Shown here piece after piece: positions 59,740 to 64,000 of a DNA stretch of 64,000 nucleotides. The stretch is from Zestosphaera sp. GTDB lineage: Archaea; Thermoproteota; Thermoprotei_A; Sulfolobales; NBVN01. Both the position numbers and the translations under genes were made by a program. The stretch lies in assembly GCA_038727705.1 (NCBI GenBank), contig JAVYVJ010000001.1:159924-223923 (forward strand), given 5' to 3'. Below the pieces are notes generated by a model. That model was not told where the DNA came from, searched no databases, and saw nothing but the letters and a program-made list of their open reading frames with translations. Position 1 is the first letter of the stretch. The number at the start of each line of letters is the position of its first letter.

Positions 59740-60081
59740 TCATTCCTTGAACTTGCTGTACTCTGCCAGGGTTCTCAGGATCTCGTTCGTCAGTTCATCG
59801 CTCACGTATGGAAACACCGCTATTATCTCCTTCTCCACGAGCTCCTCCTCCCTCCACTCGCTTGAGGGGCTCAGGACGTAGACCGGAATCCTCTCCTTCA
59901 ACTCGCTTAACTCGCTTGCCTCATGCCTGGTTATTATTAGGTCATGCCTTTCAGGATCCCAGGTCTTAAGTAGCTCTACAACCACGTCCTTGACAACATC
60001 GCCTACACCCGTGGCTTCCCTGACCTCCAGGTTCTCCACATCCCCCTCAACTATCTTGGCGACCACTGTTTTTACTTTCAA
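59740..60081 (-). CDS. Hypothetical alpha/beta protein
   Basis: The 113-residue protein was not recognised. Strands (VKTVVAKIVEG, DLIITRHEA, IPVYVLSPSS, EIIAVFPYV) alternate with helices, as in a small Rossmann-like or thioredoxin-like fold. It lies 14 bases after the gene at 60096 on the same strand, and the pair may be one operon. The ATG at 60081 is followed by the conserved-looking start MKVKTVVAKI. The candidate sRNA lies just downstream of the stop codon. Confidence 0.6.
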   Translation of the reverse strand: MKVKTVVAKIVEGDVENLEVREATGVGDVVKDVVVELLKTWDPERHDLIITRHEASELSELKERIPVYVLSPSSEWREEELVEKEIIAVFPYVSDELTNEILRTLAEYSKFKE

Positions 60082-60095
60082 TTAGCGGCACACCC

Positions 60096-60413
60096 TCAGC
60101 TTAAGTATTTCTTGAGGGTCTCCGCAGACGCCCTGTAATCCCTTTCCTCATCTAGGTAGCCGGAGTCGCTGAGGTTGGGCTGTGTCAGGATCTTGACGAC
60201 GGTCCCGTCGTCGAGCTCTGCGAAGAGCTGAGGCAACCACGTGAGGCCTAACTCGTCTGAATCCCCGTATTGAGTGACATACACGTAATCACTCCACCTG
60301 TACTCTAGCGGGATGTTAAACTCTTTAGACAGCTTCTCGGCTAACCCGCTGAAGTGCTTGTGGAGTGCATGGTCCTTATCTGTAACGAGCACGAGCTTCC
60401 TCACACCAGCCAA
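60096..60413 (-). CDS. Hypothetical protein, thioredoxin-like fold possible
   Basis: The 105-residue protein was not recognised. It opens with a strand-helix (RKLVLVTDKDHALHKHFSGL), then LEYRWSDYVYVTQYG, and a proline-containing segment TWLPQLFAELDDGTVVKIL, where the cis-Pro-like LPQL and following beta hairpin recall thioredoxin folds. No CxxC is present. It is the first of two small genes on the minus strand (partner 59740-60081). A TATA box (AAATATATAGT, about 60448-60458) lies about 40 bases upstream. Confidence 0.6.
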   Translation of the reverse strand: MAGVRKLVLVTDKDHALHKHFSGLAEKLSKEFNIPLEYRWSDYVYVTQYGDSDELGLTWLPQLFAELDDGTVVKILTQPNLSDSGYLDEERDYRASAETLKKYLS

Positions 60414-60523
60414 CGCTGATCACCACTAAATACTGGCAGTGGCAAATATATAGTATGTGTTTTGATGGTGAGCTACGTCCTCGTAGTGAAGGGCCGCGTC
60501 CCCCGAGAACTGGGGTCAGGGCC

Positions 60524-61888
60524 TCATATGTCTAGGTAGTTGTAGAACTCGACTGGAGTGGGGTATGAGTTAACGGTTTTCGACTCCGTCCTCTTGAGTT
60601 CCACGTAGCTTCCCAGAAGCTCGTCCGGGAAGATTGGCTTCAGCCATCCGTTATCCGATTCGAGAGCGTCGAGGGCTTCGTCCAGAGTCCTAGGCAATGT
60701 CTTGATGTTATGGGTTGATCTCCTAGCAGTTACTTCGTATAAGTTCTCATCGATTGGGTCCCCCGGATCTATCTTCTTCCTTATGCCATCTAGGCCGGCA
60801 AGGACTATAGCCGTTGTCGCTAGGTACGGGTTCGCGCTTGGGTCGGGAGGTCTGTACTCGATCCTGAGGGCCTTATCGCTTCTTGAGTAGGTGGGAATCC
60901 TCACGGCCGCGCTCCTGTTACCCCTGCTCCAGGCCAGGTACGTAGGTGCTTCATACCCTGGAACCAGTCTTTTATAGCTGTTCGTTGTGGGGTTGACTAA
61001 GGCTGAGAGCGACCTACCGTGCTCTAAGAGACCTCCTATGAAGTACCTGGCCTCCTGACTTAAGCCCGCGTATCCATCGTTCTGATCGTAGAATACGTTC
61101 TCACCGCCCCTCCAGAGGCTCACGTGCACGTGCATGCCGCTCCCGTTATCCCCGTGTATGGGCTTAGGCATGAACGTGGCTACGCAACCCTTCATGAACG
61201 AGAGGACTCTGATAACGTGCTTAACCGTCTGCACGGAGTCCGAGACATACGTGAGTGAGCCGCCCCTGAAGTTTATCTCATGTTGTGAGGTCGCAGCGAC
61301 CTCGTGGTGTATTGCCTCAACCTCGATGCCGAAGTTATTGAGTAGAACCTCACCTAACTCTGTCTTAAGAGCTGCGAACCTGTCTTTTGGGTAGGTGCTG
61401 TAGTACCCGTCCTTAGGCCTGTTCATGAATGGCGAGTTCGCCCAAGGTGCTTCACTGCTATGTATCTCGTAGGTCTGCCTCCATGGATTGACTTCCACCG
61501 CGACCTTGTCAAATATAAAGAACTCCAGCTCTACCGAGACGAATGGCTTAATGTTGAGCGCTTCAAACTCCCTATCTAGCCTTTCAGCAACGTATCTAGG
61601 ATCTTTAGGGAACCTAGCCTCACCGCAATAAACACCGCAAATAGCTCTCCCAAGACCTTCGCCCCATGGAAGTTTAGTGAGTGTCTTAATGTCAGGCCTA
61701 AGAATTAGGTCGCTCTCCTCAATTCCTGTAAAACCCCTAACACTACTCCCGTCAAGCTTGCTGAACGCCTCGTTTATCGGAACCTCACTCAGGGATTTAG
61801 CGGACACAATAATGTGTCTTAGGGAGCCGGCTAGGTCTGTGAAGTGAAGCTCAACCCACTTGAGTCCCTCTAAACCACTGAAACCCAT
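60524..61888 (-). CDS. glnA: Glutamine synthetase (GSI)
   Basis: The 454-residue enzyme makes glutamine from glutamate, ammonia and ATP. Active-site motifs visible: the beta-grasp N-domain, SVELEFFIF (~127), AATSQHEINFRGG (~210), GDNGSGMHVHVSLW (~260), NPTTNSYKRLVPGYEAPTYL (~315) and RIEYRPPDPSANPYL (~360). The NH-terminus is normal and no adenylylation-type Tyr loop was confirmed. The gene stands alone; a TATA box (GCTTAAATAGATATA, about 61930-61943, minus strand) lies about 45 bases upstream. It supplies nitrogen assimilation. Confidence 0.95.
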   Translation of the reverse strand: MGFSGLEGLKWVELHFTDLAGSLRHIIVSAKSLSEVPINEAFSKLDGSSVRGFTGIEESDLILRPDIKTLTKLPWGEGLGRAICGVYCGEARFPKDPRYVAERLDREFEALNIKPFVSVELEFFIFDKVAVEVNPWRQTYEIHSSEAPWANSPFMNRPKDGYYSTYPKDRFAALKTELGEVLLNNFGIEVEAIHHEVAATSQHEINFRGGSLTYVSDSVQTVKHVIRVLSFMKGCVATFMPKPIHGDNGSGMHVHVSLWRGGENVFYDQNDGYAGLSQEARYFIGGLLEHGRSLSALVNPTTNSYKRLVPGYEAPTYLAWSRGNRSAAVRIPTYSRSDKALRIEYRPPDPSANPYLATTAIVLAGLDGIRKKIDPGDPIDENLYEVTARRSTHNIKTLPRTLDEALDALESDNGWLKPIFPDELLGSYVELKRTESKTVNSYPTPVEFYNYLDI

Positions 61889-62065
61889 ATTTCATACCTT
61901 AACTTGAGTTGATTCGTGCTATATCTATTTAAGCATTGCTCGGTATTCGTTGACATTACGCCATTATACGTTAATGATGTGAGGATGTTCTAGGTCAAAA
62001 TGACTATAAATGATGGCTGGGAACAGCTGAAGTGATCATAACGTGAGTGGAGGTCTGTTGAGGTC

Positions 62066-62121
62066 ATTCAGTGAAGTACGCTTTCATCACATGCTCAGAT
62101 CCCGGATTCCTCAACACCGTT
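62066..62121 (-). ncRNA. Candidate C/D-box sRNA
   Basis: On the minus strand: C GTGTTGA (62117-62111), 12-nt guide, D' CTGA (62098-62095), 4-nt spacer, C' GTGATGA (62090-62084), 12-nt guide, D CTGA (62071-62068). The C box has one mismatch; C' is perfect. A TATA block GCTTAAAGATATTAAC (about 62155-62140) is 25 bases before the 5' end, so the gene probably has its own promoter, shared as a bidirectional element with the CDP-alcohol phosphatidyltransferase gene. Confidence 0.65.
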
Positions 62122-62137
62122 ATTGACCCTGCTTTCG

Positions 62138-62156
62138 GGTTAATATCTTTAAGCCA
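62138..62156. promoter_or_regulatory. Bidirectional TATA block
   Basis: GTTAATATCTTTAAGCC is about 25 bases from the GTG start of the gene at 62172 (plus strand, leaderless) and about 25 bases from the C box of the sRNA (minus strand). Confidence 0.5.
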
Positions 62157-62171
62157 TGGATATTCTACTTA

Positions 62172-62795
62172 GTGGTGCGTGAGGTGCTTGGTAGAATTAG
62201 GGTTTTAGTGACCCCTGCCCTACTGCGCCTGGGTTTAATGCTGTGGAGATTAGGAGTAACTCCGAACATTATTACGCTCGCAGGCCTGTTACTGAGTCTC
62301 GTGGCCCCGTGCTTTGCTTTACTCGGTGAGGGTTCAGCTGTATTAGCACTCCTGGTAGCGAGTTTGGTCTGCGATATGCTTGACGGCGCCGTGGCTAAGG
62401 CTTCAGGCAGTTCCTCGCCCAGGGGCGCCCTCCTAGATTCCGTGAGTGATAGGGTTGAGGAATTGATGTTCGCACTCTCGATAGGTCTTCTAGGCATTGA
62501 CTGGGTTCTACTCACACTCTTTCTCGGAACCTCCTTCCTGATAAGCTATCTAAGAGCTATAGCCATACAACATGGCGTCAACCTTGAGGGCGTCGGCCTC
62601 ATGGAGAGGGGGGAGAGGGGACTACTGACGGTCATCTCACTGACTTTACTGATTATTTCGCAACAGGTCTACGCTAAAGCGTCGATGTCTGTTGGGGTAT
62701 TACTGAACGTGATCACGGTGCTGGAGCGGTTGAGGAGTTTAAGTAACTGTCTTAAGTCAAGCCCGCACCATAGAGGGAAGGACGTCCGTATATGA
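62172..62795 (+). CDS. CDP-alcohol phosphatidyltransferase family enzyme
   Basis: The 207-residue membrane enzyme belongs to the CDP-alcohol phosphatidyltransferase family, which makes phospholipid headgroups from CDP-archaeol and an alcohol. The catalytic motif (about residues 73-99) is present: D-x2-D-G-x2-A, then Gly and two Asp (DMLDGAVAKASG, then GALLDSVSDR). The usual Arg after Ala is Lys. About five hydrophobic helices follow. The acceptor alcohol (serine, glycerol or myo-inositol phosphate) cannot be told. The GTG start at 62172 or 62175 fits a leaderless mRNA. Confidence 0.85.
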   Translation: MVREVLGRIRVLVTPALLRLGLMLWRLGVTPNIITLAGLLLSLVAPCFALLGEGSAVLALLVASLVCDMLDGAVAKASGSSSPRGALLDSVSDRVEELMFALSIGLLGIDWVLLTLFLGTSFLISYLRAIAIQHGVNLEGVGLMERGERGLLTVISLTLLIISQQVYAKASMSVGVLLNVITVLERLRSLSNCLKSSPHHRGKDVRI

Positions 62796-62852
62796 TTGAA
62801 GTGCTAACCTTATATATTTGACCCTCATAAAATCTACTTAGGGTGTCTTTAA

Positions 62853-63155
62853 GTGGGTAGGGATCAACTCATAGGTTCATTACTCCTTGTGGCCTCTGCT
62901 TTGGTTATAGTGATTTATGGTTGGCTGGTATTCGCCACCGAGTACGCTTTACTCATACTCAAGCTGACAGGGTTTGTGGCTGTGGCGGGGGTATTCGCAA
63001 TCCTTGCGTGGATAGGCTACACGTTAGCGACTACACCGCCGCCAAAACCCATAGAGGAGATTGAAAAGGAGATCGAGGCAGAATTAAAGAAGCTTGAGGG
63101 CGAGTCCAAGGAGGCTGGGCTCACCACCACCGAGGGAGCTGAGGGTAAGTCCTGA
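62853..63155 (+). CDS. Small membrane protein with two TM helices
   Basis: The 100-residue protein has two transmembrane helices (LLLVASALVIVIYGWLV and KLTGFVAVAGVFAILAWIGY, roughly 10-50), a Thr-Pro stretch and an acidic charged C-terminal coil (EEIEKEIEAELKKLEGESKE). It resembles small crenarchaeal membrane proteins of unknown function. A TATA box (CTTATATATTTG, about 62808-62819) and a start at GTG 62853 fit. It is followed by the convergent glycosyltransferase gene. Confidence 0.6.
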   Translation: MGRDQLIGSLLLVASALVIVIYGWLVFATEYALLILKLTGFVAVAGVFAILAWIGYTLATTPPPKPIEEIEKEIEAELKKLEGESKEAGLTTTEGAEGKS

Positions 63156-63172
63156 ACTGAGTGAGCACGCAT

Positions 63173-64000
63173 TCACTTATCGTCAACCCCAGTTTTTCCT
63201 ACCTTCTCCAGGAACTCCTTCAATTCATTCACCTTGCGTAGATATCGGATCTCAGCTCTTTTCGTATATAAGGACATTATAGCCATTAAGAATGACTGAA
63301 AACCTGCTAAAGTCATCAGTATCGCGACAAGCCCTTTGAGGAAGTAATTCACTCCCACGAAGAAGTAATGGTAAGCCACATAAGCGCCCAGCGTCAGCCC
63401 AGGTATTAGAAGCATTGACCCGAAGAGGAATAACAGGTAGCTCGGGTTATACCTCCACGTGAGCCTGACCACGTCCCAGGTTATCTTGAACCCATGCACG
63501 ATGCCCAATTTCTTAGTTCCCTTCCGGACTCTGTACTTTATTGGGACTTCAATTATCTTCCCTGAAGTGCTGGCTACGTGGGAGAATATCTCGGCCTCCA
63601 CGCTGAAGCCCCTCATCTCATAGAAGATCTCCTTCAGCACGTCCGTCTTAACCAAGTACATTCCCGTCAGGACATCTGAGAACTTAGTGCCGTAGAGTAT
63701 GTTTACGAACTTAGTGATGAACCAATTCCCGAACTTGAATACGGGATTCATCGATCCCCTCTCAAGGATCTTCCTAGAACCAAGGACGAGTTCGTAGCCC
63801 TCCCTAGCCCTGTTTAAGAGTTCAGGTATGTGCGTTGCCGGGTAGGTGTAGTCGCCGTCCATGATCAGGACGTACGGTGTCTTAATAATTTTAACGCCGG
63901 TCCTGATAGCGTCGGCCTTGCCTGAACCCTCTTGAAAGATCACTCTAACACCCTTCTCCCTGGCTACCTCCGGAGTCCCGTCGTCGCTGCCTCCGTCGAC
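63173..64000 (-). CDS. Glycosyltransferase family 2, dolichyl-phosphate type (partial)
   Basis: The frame stays open to the window end, so the N-terminal part is missing. The visible part begins VDGGSDDGTPEVA, the GT2 nucleotide-sugar motif, and continues to LIMDGDYTYPATHIPELL (DGD is the metal motif) and ADAIRTGVK. The C-terminal ~100 residues carry two transmembrane helices (LLFLFGSMLLIPGLTLGAY, GLVAILMTLAGFQSFLMAI), as in dolichyl-phosphate mannose or glucose synthases. It probably moves a sugar to a lipid carrier for surface glycosylation. A link with the GT-C enzyme at 25035 is possible. Confidence 0.9.
   Translation of the reverse strand, partial: VDGGSDDGTPEVAREKGVRVIFQEGSGKADAIRTGVKIIKTPYVLIMDGDYTYPATHIPELLNRAREGYELVLGSRKILERGSMNPVFKFGNWFITKFVNILYGTKFSDVLTGMYLVKTDVLKEIFYEMRGFSVEAEIFSHVASTSGKIIEVPIKYRVRKGTKKLGIVHGFKITWDVVRLTWRYNPSYLLFLFGSMLLIPGLTLGAYVAYHYFFVGVNYFLKGLVAILMTLAGFQSFLMAIMSLYTKRAEIRYLRKVNELKEFLEKVGKTGVDDK

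Noticed and set aside
61965-62040. ATGATGG-CTGA-GTGATCA cluster upstream of the sRNA candidate
   Set aside because: The D'-C' spacer is only one base and the final D box is missing.
1-64000. Mobile elements, prophage, CRISPR-Cas, rRNA
   Set aside because: No transposase, integrase, Cas or rRNA sequence was recognised anywhere in the window.

Overview
The window is chromosomal DNA from a hyperthermophilic archaeon of the Thermoproteota (Crenarchaeota), most likely Desulfurococcales-like. This rests on gene content: archaeal-type S-adenosylmethionine synthetase, RIO2, PCNA, Lhr helicase, CDC48/VAT, archaeal CCA-adding enzyme, CTP-dependent riboflavin kinase, a proteasome beta subunit lacking its catalytic Thr (a crenarchaeal trait), a tRNA-Pro with a bulge-helix-bulge intron, C/D-box sRNA candidates, and many leaderless or GTG/TTG starts about 25 nt downstream of TATA boxes. 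The species cannot be named from sequence alone. No rRNA, CRISPR array, insertion sequence or prophage was seen; coding density is very high.

Layout. 1-7.9 kb (+): glycine cleavage P-protein subunits, an ATP-NAD kinase-like protein, SAM synthetase, a candidate C/D sRNA, RIO2, DUF460, ASCH protein. 7.9-11.3 kb (-): an orphan pilin, a 0.4 kb gene-free stretch with a structured element, a tandem Hfq/Sm-like protein, CCA-adding enzyme and ThpR. 11.3-22.9 kb: intron-containing tRNA-Pro(GGG), class III aminotransferase, PCNA, Lhr helicase, SerRS, a repeat-rich coiled-coil protein, GlyA. 23-34 kb: a type IV pilus locus (three pilin-like proteins, a GT-C glycosyltransferase, two-domain TadC/FlaJ platform, secretion ATPase) with a divergent large surface protein. 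34-46 kb: TatD-like hydrolase, CDC48, aEF-1beta, Zn-ribbon protein, a MacB-like ABC operon enclosing a 1134-residue repeat exoprotein, AbrB-DUF72, another C/D sRNA, a Bat-type regulator. 46-52.4 kb (+): M20 peptidase, membrane transporter-like protein, and a three-gene 2-oxoacid:ferredoxin oxidoreductase whose alpha subunit has oxalate-oxidoreductase-like active-site residues. 52.4-57.5 kb: riboflavin kinase, endonuclease V, proteasome beta, UPF0248, NOG1-like GTPase, PAPS-reductase-like Fe-S protein. 57.5-64 kb: lectin-fold protein, LDH2-family dehydrogenase, glutamine synthetase, two C/D sRNA candidates, CDP-alcohol phosphatidyltransferase, GT2 glycosyltransferase (cut by the window end).

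How the genes fit together. Glycine cleavage, GlyA and SAM synthetase point to one-carbon metabolism; the M20 peptidase, aminotransferase, ferredoxin oxidoreductase and glutamine synthetase suggest growth on peptides or organic acids with ferredoxin as electron carrier. RNA handling is prominent (CCA enzyme, ThpR, Hfq-like protein, RIO2, four C/D sRNA candidates, spliced tRNA). Cell-surface functions form two blocks: the pilus locus and the ABC/exoprotein operon.

The most interesting observations are the oxalate-oxidoreductase-like alpha subunit (50163-51401), four C/D-box sRNA candidates with near-perfect box spacing, a tandem Hfq-like protein next to a structured intergenic element, a CDC48 gene with codon-usage patches shared between its two ATPase domains, and an endonuclease V with a metal-ligand Asp changed to Asn beside a Thr-less proteasome subunit.
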